Source: DASUMP01 sp036277635 (GTDB lineage: Bacteria; Actinomycetota; Acidimicrobiia; IMCC26256; PALSA-610). Taken from it: a DNA stretch of 36,891 nucleotides. The position numbers were made by a program, and so were the translations under genes. This document shows, in pieces, positions 30,499 through 36,891 of this stretch (position 1 is the first letter of the stretch; each line of letters opens with the position of its first letter). Where the stretch lies: contig DASUMP010000248.1 of NCBI GenBank assembly GCA_036277635.1, positions 1 to 36,891 on the forward strand, given 5' to 3'. The notes under the pieces are model-generated. The model was not told the origin of the DNA. It saw only the letters and a program-made list of their open reading frames with translations, and searched no databases.

Positions 30499-32259
30499 AT
30501 GCCCGATCCTCTGCTCGCCGACCTCGACGACAGCCAACGCGCCGCGGTCACGAGTGGGGCTGCCCCGCTCGCGATCCTCGCCCCCGCGGGATCCGGCAAG
30601 ACGCGAGTGCTCACACGCCGCATCGCGTGGCGCATCCGCGACGGGTCCGCGACCGCCCGCCATGTCGTCGCGGTCACGTTCACCCGCAAGGCCGCGGCCG
30701 AGCTGCGCACCCGTTTGCGCGCGTTGGGAACGGGCGAGCCCGTCGTCGCCGGCACGTTCCACGCCCTCGCACTCGACCAGCTGCGGCGCGCTGCGGCCGA
30801 CCGGGGCCACCACCCACCGACGGTGCTCGACCGCAAGGGCCGACTGCTCGCGCCGCTGCTCGGCCGGCGGGCCGACCCGGTCACGGTCTCCGAGCTCGCC
30901 GCCGAGATCGAGTGGGCGAAGGCCCGCGTGCTCACGCCCGACGAGTACGTGCTCGCGGCCGACCGGGCCCGACGCCACACGTCGCTGCCGGCAACGGAGA
31001 TCGCGCAGCGTTGGAGCGAGTACGAGCGCGAGACCCGCCGGCGCGGCCTGCTCGACTTCGACGACCTCCTGCGCGCCGCCGCCGATGCGCTCGCCGACGA
31101 CGACGCGGCCGCCGCACTGCGCTTCCGCCTCCGCCACTTCTTCGTCGACGAGTTCCAGGACGCGAGCCCGTTGCAGCTGCGGTTGCTCCGCGCGTGGCTC
31201 GGCCACCGCGACGACCTGTGCGTCGTGGGCGACGACGCCCAGGCGATCTACGCGTTCGCCGGCGGCGACGCCGGCGTCCTCACCACGTTCACCGAGGTGT
31301 TCCCCGGGTCCACCGTGTTGCGGCTCTCCACCAACTACCGCTCCACCCACCAGATCGTGCGCGCGGCGCACGCCGCGCTCGCCGCCGTGCGCCACGACGC
31401 GCCTGCCGTCACCACCCCACGCGGCGACGGGCCGATCCCGCGCGTGGTCACGTACCCCGACGGCGACGCGGAGGCGCGCGGCGTCGCCGAGACGATCCGT
31501 GCGCGCGCGGCGAGCGGGGCGCGGTGGTCCGAGATCGCGGTGCTGTTCCGCACGAACGCCCAGGTCGGACCGATCGCGGACGCGCTCGCGCGCGCCGCGG
31601 TTCCCCATCGGGTGCGCGACGCCGACCGGTCCGGACCGGCCGCGGCCGCGCGCGACCTGCTGCGGTCGCTGCGCGAGCACGCAGGCGCCCGACCCGACCG
31701 TTCGTTCGCCGAGCTCGTCGCCGAGCTCGTCACGCCCGATCCCGACGAGACCGACGTCGTGCCGCGCGCGCTGGTCGACCTGGCGCGCGAGTACGCCGCG
31801 AGCGAGCCCGGCGGCGGGACGTTGGCGGGATTCGCGTCGTGGCTGGAGCTGGGCACGACCGACGCGACGCGAACCGACGACGCGGTCGAGCTCGTGACGT
31901 TCCACCGTGCGAAGGGGCTCGAGTGGCCGATCGTGTTCCTCGTGGGACTCGAGGCGGGCTACGTGCCGATCGCCCACGCCGACACGCCCGAGGCCCGGGC
32001 CGAAGAAGCGCGCCTGTTGCACGTGGCCCTCGGGCGAGCGAGTGAGGAGCTGCACCTGTCGTGGGCACGGCGCCGCACGTTCGGGACGCGCACCAGCGCG
32101 CGGGAGGAGAGTCCGTGGCTCGCGCGGGTGGCAGGCGCAACCATGCCGGGCCCCGCGGATCGCCTCCCCGACCCCGAGCGCGCGCTCAGCGCGGTCCGGT
32201 CGACACTCGCGGCGCACCGTCCGGCACCGCCGCCGCGCCGGCGGCGCTTCCCCCGTTGA
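30499..32259 (+). CDS. UvrD/PcrA-like superfamily 1 DNA helicase (short form)
   Basis: A 586-residue 3'-5' helicase-type protein. Motifs in order: Q-motif LDDSQRAAV, Walker A APAGSGKT (28-35), TFTRKAAAEL, VDEFQD (216-221), GDDAQAIYAFAGG (244-256), TNYRSTHQI, VTFHRAKGLEWPIVFLVG and EEARLLHVALGRAS. In motif VI the usual VALTRA reads VALGRA. Typical UvrD/PcrA proteins have over 700 residues, so accessory regions are reduced, and there is no HRDC domain. The tail is Pro/Arg-rich. The ATG at 30499 was chosen because homology starts there and a leaderless-type -10 precedes it; the frame opens at 30454. Confidence 0.9.
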   Translation: MPDPLLADLDDSQRAAVTSGAAPLAILAPAGSGKTRVLTRRIAWRIRDGSATARHVVAVTFTRKAAAELRTRLRALGTGEPVVAGTFHALALDQLRRAAADRGHHPPTVLDRKGRLLAPLLGRRADPVTVSELAAEIEWAKARVLTPDEYVLAADRARRHTSLPATEIAQRWSEYERETRRRGLLDFDDLLRAAADALADDDAAAALRFRLRHFFVDEFQDASPLQLRLLRAWLGHRDDLCVVGDDAQAIYAFAGGDAGVLTTFTEVFPGSTVLRLSTNYRSTHQIVRAAHAALAAVRHDAPAVTTPRGDGPIPRVVTYPDGDAEARGVAETIRARAASGARWSEIAVLFRTNAQVGPIADALARAAVPHRVRDADRSGPAAAARDLLRSLREHAGARPDRSFAELVAELVTPDPDETDVVPRALVDLAREYAASEPGGGTLAGFASWLELGTTDATRTDDAVELVTFHRAKGLEWPIVFLVGLEAGYVPIAHADTPEARAEEARLLHVALGRASEELHLSWARRRTFGTRTSAREESPWLARVAGATMPGPADRLPDPERALSAVRSTLAAHRPAPPPRRRRFPR

Positions 32260-32309
32260 CGGAACGCTCGCGCGGGAGCACCATTCGGAGAGGAACGCCA
32301 CCGAGGAGG
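32256..32309 (+). promoter_or_regulatory. Promoter and ribosome binding site of the sigma-region-4-like gene
   Basis: TTGACG at 32256-32261, whose TGA is the helicase stop codon, is followed after 17 bases by CACCAT (32279-32284). GAGGAGG at 32303-32309 is a strong ribosome binding site six bases before the GTG at 32316. The -10 has a mismatch at its first base. Confidence 0.4.
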
Positions 32310-32315
32310 TGGGCG

Positions 32316-32639
32316 GTGCCGAACAGCACGTTTCCGTTGTTCCCGAGCGACGACGGTTGGCCGTATCCCGACAGCGGCCCCGAGCTGCGCGGCGTCGAGT
32401 TCGTCGATGTCGGCGAACCCGACCTCGACGAGATGGACCTCCGCTGCGACCCTCACGCCTACGACACGCTCGACGACCGCGAACGCACGATGCTGTTCGC
32501 CCACTTCGGACTCGGCGGCACGCTGGTCGTGCCGATGTCCGAGCTCTGTCGGGAGCTGCACTGCACCCACGACGAAGCCAGTGCGCTCCTCGACGCCGCG
32601 GTGGACAAGGTCCGCCGCCATCTGACCACGACCGCCTGA
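32316..32639 (+). CDS. Small protein resembling a lone sigma-70 region 4
   Basis: A 107-residue protein. Residues 1-45 are acidic and Pro-rich (FPSDDGWPYPDSGPELRG). Residues 50-103 resemble sigma-70 region 4: TLDDRERTMLFAHFGLGG matches the LxxRERxVLxxRFGL pattern, then MSELCRELHCTHDEASALL fits the helix-turn-helix and ALLDAAVDKVRRHL the terminal helix. Region 2 is absent, so it is no full sigma factor; it could modulate RNA polymerase or bind DNA. The GTG start is fixed by a strong ribosome binding site. The stop codon lies inside an 18-bp inverted repeat. The assignment is by pattern only. Confidence 0.65.
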   Translation: MPNSTFPLFPSDDGWPYPDSGPELRGVEFVDVGEPDLDEMDLRCDPHAYDTLDDRERTMLFAHFGLGGTLVVPMSELCRELHCTHDEASALLDAAVDKVRRHLTTTA

Positions 32640-32676
32640 CGCGCGCGGCCCCCACCCCCGCGCGTCAGGCGGTCGT
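32628..32676 (+). terminator. Perfect 18-bp inverted repeat, probable terminator
   Basis: ACGACCGCCTGACGCGCG (32628-32645) pairs perfectly with 32659-32676 across a 13-base C-rich loop. The left arm contains the stop codon of the sigma-4-like gene. No T-run follows, as is usual for terminators in high-GC actinobacteria. It insulates the next gene's leaderless promoter at 32704. Confidence 0.7.
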
Positions 32677-32703
32677 CGGCCGGAACCGAGCGCACTCGGC
32701 CGA

Positions 32704-32709
32704 TACCGT
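32704..32709 (+). promoter_or_regulatory. Leaderless-type -10 element for the PLP decarboxylase
   Basis: TACCGT on the plus strand, six bases before the ATG at 32716, with no ribosome binding site. Confidence 0.45.
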
Positions 32710-32715
32710 CACGCG

Positions 32716-34074
32716 ATGCACCGTTACGACGAGTTGAGCGAACGAACAGCGCGCGCGGTGTTCGAGTACACCGCGGCGCGCCTGCGCCTCGACCCCGTCC
32801 CGCTCGACCGCTCCGTGCCTCCGCACGAGCTGCAGGCGCGCGCCGGCGGACTGATCGGCCCCGACGGCAACGACCCCGAACGGGTGCTGCAGATCTTCGC
32901 CGACGTGCTCGCGCCCGCGGTCATCTCGTGCGACAGCCCGCGCTTCTTGTCGTTCATCCCGGCGGCGCCGACGAAGGCGTCGTTGCTGTTCGACATGGTC
33001 GTGTCCGCATCGTCGCTGTCGGGGATCTCGTGGCTCGAGTCGGCGGGCGCGGTGTTCGCCGAGAACCAGACCCTGCGGTTCCTCGCCGATCTCGCCGGCA
33101 TGCCCGAGGGCGCCGGCGGGTGCTTCGTCGCCGGAGGTTCGGCGGCGAACCTGTCGGCACTCGTGGTTGCGCGCGACGCGGCGCGCGCCCGCTCGACGCA
33201 CGACCCCGCGAAGCGCGTCCGCTGCGCGGTGAGCGACCAGTCGCACTCGTCGATCGCCAACGCGTTGCGCATCCTCGACCTCGACGCGTTTGTCGTGCAC
33301 GCGGGCGCCGACGGCCGGCTCACGGGTGCCGAGCTCGACGCCGCGCTCGACGCCGACGACGATCCCGACACCGTCGGCGCGGTCGTCGCGACGGCCGGCA
33401 CGACGAACGCGGGCATCGTCGACGACCTCGCCGGCGTCGCCAAGGTCGCTCGCCGGCGCGGACTGTGGTTCCACTGCGACGCGGCGTACGGCGGCGCCGC
33501 GCTGCTCGCGCCGAGCGCGCGCGATCGTTTCGCCGGGATCGAGCACGTCGACTCGCTCACCGTCGACCCGCACAAGTGGCTGTTCGCGCCGTTCGACTGC
33601 GCCGCGCTGCTCTACCGCGATCCGTTGCTCGCGCGTCGCGCGCACCGGCAGGACGCGTCGTACCTGGATCCGATCCACGAGCACGCCGACGAATGGAACC
33701 CGAGCGACTTCGCGTTCCACCTCACTCGTCGAGCGCGCGGCCTGCCGCTGTGGTTCTCGCTCGCGGTGCACGGCACCGACGCGTACCGCGACGCGATCGA
33801 AGCCGTGCTCGCGACCGCGCGTCGCACCGCCGAACGAATCCGTGCCGACACCCGCTTCGAGCTCGTGCGTGATCCCGAGCTGTCGATCGTGCTCTTCCGC
33901 CGGCACGGCTGGGACGCAACCGCGTACACAGCGTGGAGCGCCGAGCTGCTCGACGCGCAGATCGGCTTCGTCACCCCGACGCGCTGGCAGGGCGAGACGG
34001 TCGCGCGGCTCGCGTTCCTCCACCCGTCCACCACCGACGAGATCGTCGAGGAGATCCTCGCAACGATGGGCTGA
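32716..34074 (+). CDS. PLP-dependent (group II) amino acid decarboxylase
   Basis: A 452-residue fold-type I decarboxylase of the aromatic/glutamate/diaminobutyrate family. The PLP Lys is residue 287 in VDPHKWLFAPFDCAALL. The ring-stacking His177 is in SDQSHSS and the PLP-nitrogen Asp255 in FHCDAAYGG; FVAGGSAANLSAL and ATAGTTNAGIVDDL bind phosphate and substrate. The N-terminal VPPHELQAR and PRFLSFIPAAPTKAS also fit aromatic-amino-acid decarboxylases. The substrate cannot be fixed from sequence. It ends eight bases from the convergent cyclopropane synthase gene. Confidence 0.92.
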   Translation: MHRYDELSERTARAVFEYTAARLRLDPVPLDRSVPPHELQARAGGLIGPDGNDPERVLQIFADVLAPAVISCDSPRFLSFIPAAPTKASLLFDMVVSASSLSGISWLESAGAVFAENQTLRFLADLAGMPEGAGGCFVAGGSAANLSALVVARDAARARSTHDPAKRVRCAVSDQSHSSIANALRILDLDAFVVHAGADGRLTGAELDAALDADDDPDTVGAVVATAGTTNAGIVDDLAGVAKVARRRGLWFHCDAAYGGAALLAPSARDRFAGIEHVDSLTVDPHKWLFAPFDCAALLYRDPLLARRAHRQDASYLDPIHEHADEWNPSDFAFHLTRRARGLPLWFSLAVHGTDAYRDAIEAVLATARRTAERIRADTRFELVRDPELSIVLFRRHGWDATAYTAWSAELLDAQIGFVTPTRWQGETVARLAFLHPSTTDEIVEEILATMG

Positions 34075-34082
34075 ACGCCCGC

Positions 34083-35312
34083 CTACCAGTCGGGACGCAA
34101 CGGCATCGTCGAGCGACCGGATTCCGATCGCACCGCCAGCACCTGGTGGACCTGGATCGCACCCTGCTCGAACTGCACGGCCGAACCGGCCATGTACAGG
34201 CGCCACACTCGGGCCCGCCCCTCCCCCACGAGCTCGACGCACTCGTCCCAGTGCCGTTCGAGGTTCGCGACCCACGCCCGCAGGGTGAGCGCGTAGTGCT
34301 CGCGCAGCGTCTCGACGTGGCGGACCTCGAGTCCGGCGTCGTGCACCGCGCTCACGATGCTGCCGACCTCGTGCAGGGCGCCGTCGGGGAACACGTAGCG
34401 CCCCATGAAGCTCTTCGGTGCGATCGCCCCCGGACCTCGGTGCGGGCGTGTGATCCCGTGGTTGAGCACGCGCCCGCCCGGACGCACGAGCGCTCGACAC
34501 CGCTCGAGGTAGGCGGGCAGCGTCTTCGCGCCGACGTGCTCGTACATGCCGATCGACGACACCGCGTCGTACGGACCGTCGGTGACGTCGCGGTAGTCCT
34601 CCACTCGGATCTCGACGAGGTCGCTCAACCCGTCTTCGGCGACGCGCTTCGCCGCCCAGTCGGCCTGCCGGTTCGACAACGTCACGCCGACCGCGCGCAC
34701 GCCGTACTCGCGCGCTGCGTGACGCACCATGCCTCCCCACCCGCACCCGATGTCGAGCAGGCGCATCCCCGGGCGCAACGCGAGCTTGCGCGCGATGAGG
34801 TCGTACTTCGCGTGCTGCGCGGCGTCGAGACCCACGTCGGGGGACTCCCACACCGCGCACGAGTACGTCATCGACGAGCCGAGCACGCGCTCGTAGAACT
34901 CGTTCGACAGGTCGTAGTGGTGCGCGATCGCCGCGGCGTCGCGCTCGCGGCTGTGCAACGGTCCGGTGAGTCGGGCCTCCTCGGGCGGCGGGGGCAGCGG
35001 ACGCAGGTGCCGCACGCCGATCTCGCGCACGAGGTCGACCACGACCCGGGGCCGGATCCGCAGCGACCCGATCGATCGCTGCACCGCGAGCACGGCGTAG
35101 ATGTCGCCCTCGAAGTCGACGTCGCCGGCCACGTACGCACGCGCCATCCCGAGCTCGCCCGGCGCGGACACGATCCGTGACAGCACGTCGGGACGGCGGA
35201 TCACCAGCGTCGCCGGCGCGTCAGCAGGGCCGCAACGGCTGCCGTCGAACGCGGCTACGGCGATCGGCAGCTCGCCACCGAAGGCGGCGGCCACCACGTC
35301 GGCGACGCCCAC
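34083..35312 (-). CDS. Cyclopropane-fatty-acyl-phospholipid synthase family protein
   Basis: A 409-residue SAM-dependent enzyme that modifies unsaturated acyl chains of membrane lipids. The SAM motif LLDIGCGWGG is at 185-194, preceded by the family signature HHYDLSNEFYERVLG (131-145) and SMTYSCAVW. VTLSNRQADWA, GMYEHVGAKTLPAYLER and the C-terminal REHYALTLRAWVANLERHWD are typical. The N-terminal domain (VIRRPDVLSRIVSAPGELG) matches the longer CfaA type. A GTG start follows TAGCCT by seven bases. Confidence 0.92.
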   Translation of the reverse strand: MGVADVVAAAFGGELPIAVAAFDGSRCGPADAPATLVIRRPDVLSRIVSAPGELGMARAYVAGDVDFEGDIYAVLAVQRSIGSLRIRPRVVVDLVREIGVRHLRPLPPPPEEARLTGPLHSRERDAAAIAHHYDLSNEFYERVLGSSMTYSCAVWESPDVGLDAAQHAKYDLIARKLALRPGMRLLDIGCGWGGMVRHAAREYGVRAVGVTLSNRQADWAAKRVAEDGLSDLVEIRVEDYRDVTDGPYDAVSSIGMYEHVGAKTLPAYLERCRALVRPGGRVLNHGITRPHRGPGAIAPKSFMGRYVFPDGALHEVGSIVSAVHDAGLEVRHVETLREHYALTLRAWVANLERHWDECVELVGEGRARVWRLYMAGSAVQFEQGAIQVHQVLAVRSESGRSTMPLRPDW

Positions 35313-35319
35313 GAGGAGA

Positions 35320-35325
35320 AGGCTA
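35320..35325 (-). promoter_or_regulatory. Leaderless-type -10 element for the cyclopropane synthase gene
   Basis: TAGCCT on the minus strand, seven bases before the GTG at 35312, in the 40-base gap after the nuclease gene. Confidence 0.45.
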
Positions 35326-35352
35326 GAACGCGATCAGGTCGAGGAAAAGGGG

Positions 35353-35856
35353 TCAACGCGTGCACGCACCCCAGAGGCCACGGCCAGCGCGGCGGGCGGC
35401 GAGCTCGAGGGCGAGCATCTCTCGGGCGTGGGCAAGGTTCGGAGGCACGACGAGGAAGCGGGCGTAGCCCTCGCGCAGCAGGCGAGCATTGAACGCGTCG
35501 CCGTCGACGAGCACGCGAGCGAGGCGGCGGTCGTAGCGGTCGCGCGGCTCGACGTCGCGCTCCAGGACGACGCGGCGGCCGAGGAGGTGGCGCTTCGTGA
35601 ACGCGCTCGCCTCGGGACCGAAGCACTCGACGCCGCGTTCGGGGTGCACGGTCTCAGGGGTGTCGACACCGAGGAGCCGCACGGTGTCGTGCGCATGGTT
35701 CGGGAGCTCGACGACGATCGTGTCGCCGTCGACGACATCGACGACGACGGCGCTGGTGGTTGCCGCGGCGTGCCCGCCGACCCACCACCCCGACGCCGCG
35801 CTCCCGGCGAGGGCGGTGACCAGCGCGGTCACGACCACGACCCGGGAACGGGCCAT
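35353..35856 (-). CDS. Secreted or membrane-anchored thermonuclease-like nuclease
   Basis: A 167-residue staphylococcal-nuclease-fold protein. Residues 6-30 are a signal peptide or anchor. The nuclease domain has VVDVVDGDTIVVE (38-50, metal Asp), VRLLGVDTPET with catalytic Arg60 and Glu68, and DRYDRRLARVLVDG with the second catalytic Arg. The C-terminal LAARRAGRGLWGAC is typical. It likely degrades extracellular nucleic acid. The ATG follows TAGGGT by six bases. Confidence 0.9.
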   Translation of the reverse strand: MARSRVVVVTALVTALAGSAASGWWVGGHAAATTSAVVVDVVDGDTIVVELPNHAHDTVRLLGVDTPETVHPERGVECFGPEASAFTKRHLLGRRVVLERDVEPRDRYDRRLARVLVDGDAFNARLLREGYARFLVVPPNLAHAREMLALELAARRAGRGLWGACTR

Positions 35857-35862
35857 GGCGCG

Positions 35863-35868
35863 ACCCTA
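35863..35868 (-). promoter_or_regulatory. Leaderless-type -10 element for the nuclease gene
   Basis: TAGGGT on the minus strand, six bases before the ATG at 35856. Confidence 0.5.
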
Positions 35869-35879
35869 GCGCCGACAGT

Positions 35880-36437
35880 TCAGGATGCGGAGGGGTCGAG
35901 GGTGGGGAGGGAATCGAAGCCGAGCAGCTCGGCGAACAGCTCCCGGACCGTCCCTTGACGCTCCGACTCGTACGCGCGCACGGCGTCGGCGTAGTCGGCG
36001 GCGGCCGCGGGAACCGGGGTGGACGCCAGCTGTTCCATCACGGCGGTCACCGCTTCGTTGCTCGCGAGGCGGGGCGTGTCGGTGACGGTGCGCACGAGCC
36101 GACGCGTGAGCCCTTCGAGATCGTTCGCGATGCGGACCTCGCCGATGACGTCGTCGCCCGCCTCCCGCGCGTCGCGCCACGTCGCGAGGGCGACATCGAG
36201 GTCGCGCACCACCGCGCGGGGCCGGCCGCCTTCCTCGCGCACGGTGTCGGTCGCGGCGGTGAGCACGAGGTACCGCTCGTCGAGCGCCGGGCGCAGCGCG
36301 TCCCACGCCTCCGTGGCGGCGTCGCGGCGGCTGTCGAGGTCGGGACGGACCTGCCACGCGTACACGCCGCCCGCGACGGCGACGAAGACGATCAGGGCGA
36401 GGAGCGCGAGCAGGGCGCGACGGGTGGTGCGCACCAT
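35880..36437 (-). CDS. LemA-like membrane-anchored protein
   Basis: A 185-residue protein with one N-terminal membrane helix (about 9-30, ALLALLALIVFVAVAGGVYA) and a helical outer domain. The order AWDALRPALDERY, then a long helical stretch, then ADYADAVRAYESERQGTV and LFAELLGFDSLP resembles LemA proteins, which end with a YNxAVxxYN helix and a GF turn. The match is weak, and the Asn residues of LemA are not kept. An overlapping Arg-rich frame (35866-36489) is rejected because it lacks this pattern. The ATG follows TACCGT by nine bases. Confidence 0.6.
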   Translation of the reverse strand: MVRTTRRALLALLALIVFVAVAGGVYAWQVRPDLDSRRDAATEAWDALRPALDERYLVLTAATDTVREEGGRPRAVVRDLDVALATWRDAREAGDDVIGEVRIANDLEGLTRRLVRTVTDTPRLASNEAVTAVMEQLASTPVPAAAADYADAVRAYESERQGTVRELFAELLGFDSLPTLDPSAS

Positions 36438-36446
36438 GGCGCCGCC

Positions 36447-36452
36447 ACGGTA
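36447..36452 (-). promoter_or_regulatory. Leaderless-type -10 element for the LemA-like gene
   Basis: TACCGT on the minus strand, nine bases before the ATG at 36437. The remaining gap to the divergent rmuC gene (to 36595) shows no other gene. Confidence 0.35.
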
Positions 36453-36595
36453 GCGGCGGGGGTCGGCGCCGACGCGCACCCGTTCCCACGCACCGTCACC
36501 GGCCGCGCACGGTGGGTATCCGCGTTCACTGTCCCACCCTGTCGTCATGATGAGGGGACCGTCGACCACTTCCCCCACCTCGGAGCGCCCGACCC

Positions 36596-36891
36596 ATGTC
36601 CACCGCAGTCGTCCTCGTCCTCGTCGTCGCCGGCCTCGCCGCCGGGGGCGCGGCCGGCGTCGTCCTGAGCCGCCGCTCCCACGCGCACCCGGGCCTGCAG
36701 CAGCTGCTCGACACGAACCGGGCGATCCTCGAGCAGGAGCGCGTCCGCAGCGCCCAGGAGCTCGACGGTCGCCAGCAGCTCATCGGCCACGAGCTCGGGC
36801 GCGTCTCCGACCAGATGGCCCAGCTCGACCGGATGCTGCGCGAGCTCGAGACCGACCGGCGCGAGCGCTTCGGCGAGCTCGCCACCGAGCT
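36596..36891 (+). CDS. rmuC: DNA recombination protein RmuC, N-terminal part (cut by window edge)
   Basis: The frame from the ATG at 36596 is open to the window end (98 codons). Residues 4-22 form a membrane helix (VVLVLVVAGLAAGGAAGVVL), followed by a coiled coil (LLDTNRAILEQERVRSAQEL, then QLDRMLRELETDRRERFGEL). This membrane-anchored coiled-coil start with LE-x2-R-x4-FG is how RmuC proteins begin; the nuclease-like domain would lie beyond the window. No minus-strand alternative shows family features. Confidence 0.72.
   Translation, partial: MSTAVVLVLVVAGLAAGGAAGVVLSRRSHAHPGLQQLLDTNRAILEQERVRSAQELDGRQQLIGHELGRVSDQMAQLDRMLRELETDRRERFGELATE

Noticed and set aside
30161..31897. A 578-codon plus-strand frame beginning at the candidate RNA promoter
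   Set aside because: It runs into the helicase gene in another frame, with Ser/Arg/Thr-rich composition. No family pattern; the helicase frame is clearly the real one.
35866..36489. Arg-rich 207-codon frame overlapping the LemA-like gene
   Set aside because: No recognisable motif; the overlapping frame has a clean membrane helix, helical domain and -10 element.

Overview
The window is GC-rich, gene-dense chromosomal DNA from an actinobacterium. The order smc, acyP, mutM, rnc, DUF177 gene, DivIVA-like coiled-coil gene matches the mycobacterial smc/fpg/rnc region as I remember it. PAC2, PF06262 and F420-type luciferase-like proteins and an MhuD-like haem oxygenase point the same way. The insertion of plsX, an ACP-like gene and rpmF, GTP-type PEPCK and the poor match to mycobacterial layout suggest a deep lineage such as Acidimicrobiia; that placement is inference. 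I saw no tRNA, rRNA, insertion sequence, phage gene or CRISPR array.

Region 1 (1-10639, all minus strand) is a long housekeeping cluster read from right to left: DAK2/FakA-like kinase, recG, rsmD, coaD, DivIVA-like protein, DUF177 protein, rpmF, plsX, ACP-like protein, rnc, mutM, acyP and smc (cut by the window edge). Many neighbours overlap by GTGA or more. The ACP-like protein has Asp where the phosphopantetheine Ser should be. Region 2 (10708-14479) holds rpmB translationally coupled to a degenerate cold-shock-like protein, an EAL protein that has lost metal ligands, GTP-PEPCK, and a free-standing Lrp/AsnC ligand-binding domain.

Region 3 (14500-18942, minus) reads PAC2 protein, MhuD-like monooxygenase, acyl-CoA synthetase, four-helix membrane protein and D-Ala-D-Ala ligase. 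Region 4 (18993-28556) is a sugar region: two F420-type oxidoreductases, galT and galK as one coupled plus-strand operon, then a large secreted Calx-beta/FN3 repeat protein on the minus strand, then a second galK with HIT and universal stress genes. Region 5 (28582-36891) holds a PH/SHOCT membrane protein, two small zinc metalloproteins, a probable unannotated structured RNA, a short UvrD-like helicase, an orphan sigma-region-4-like protein, a PLP decarboxylase, a cyclopropane-fatty-acid synthase, a secreted nuclease, a LemA-like protein and the start of rmuC.

Two observations stand out. First, the 367-base gap between the PF06262 gene and the helicase gene has a near-consensus promoter (TTGACC, 17 bases, TATCGT) followed by several strong hairpins, including GCAA and UUCG tetraloops, and no convincing gene. 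Second, about a dozen genes have a TANNNT hexamer ending 6-9 bases before the start codon and no ribosome binding site, so leaderless transcription seems to be the default here for first genes of transcription units.
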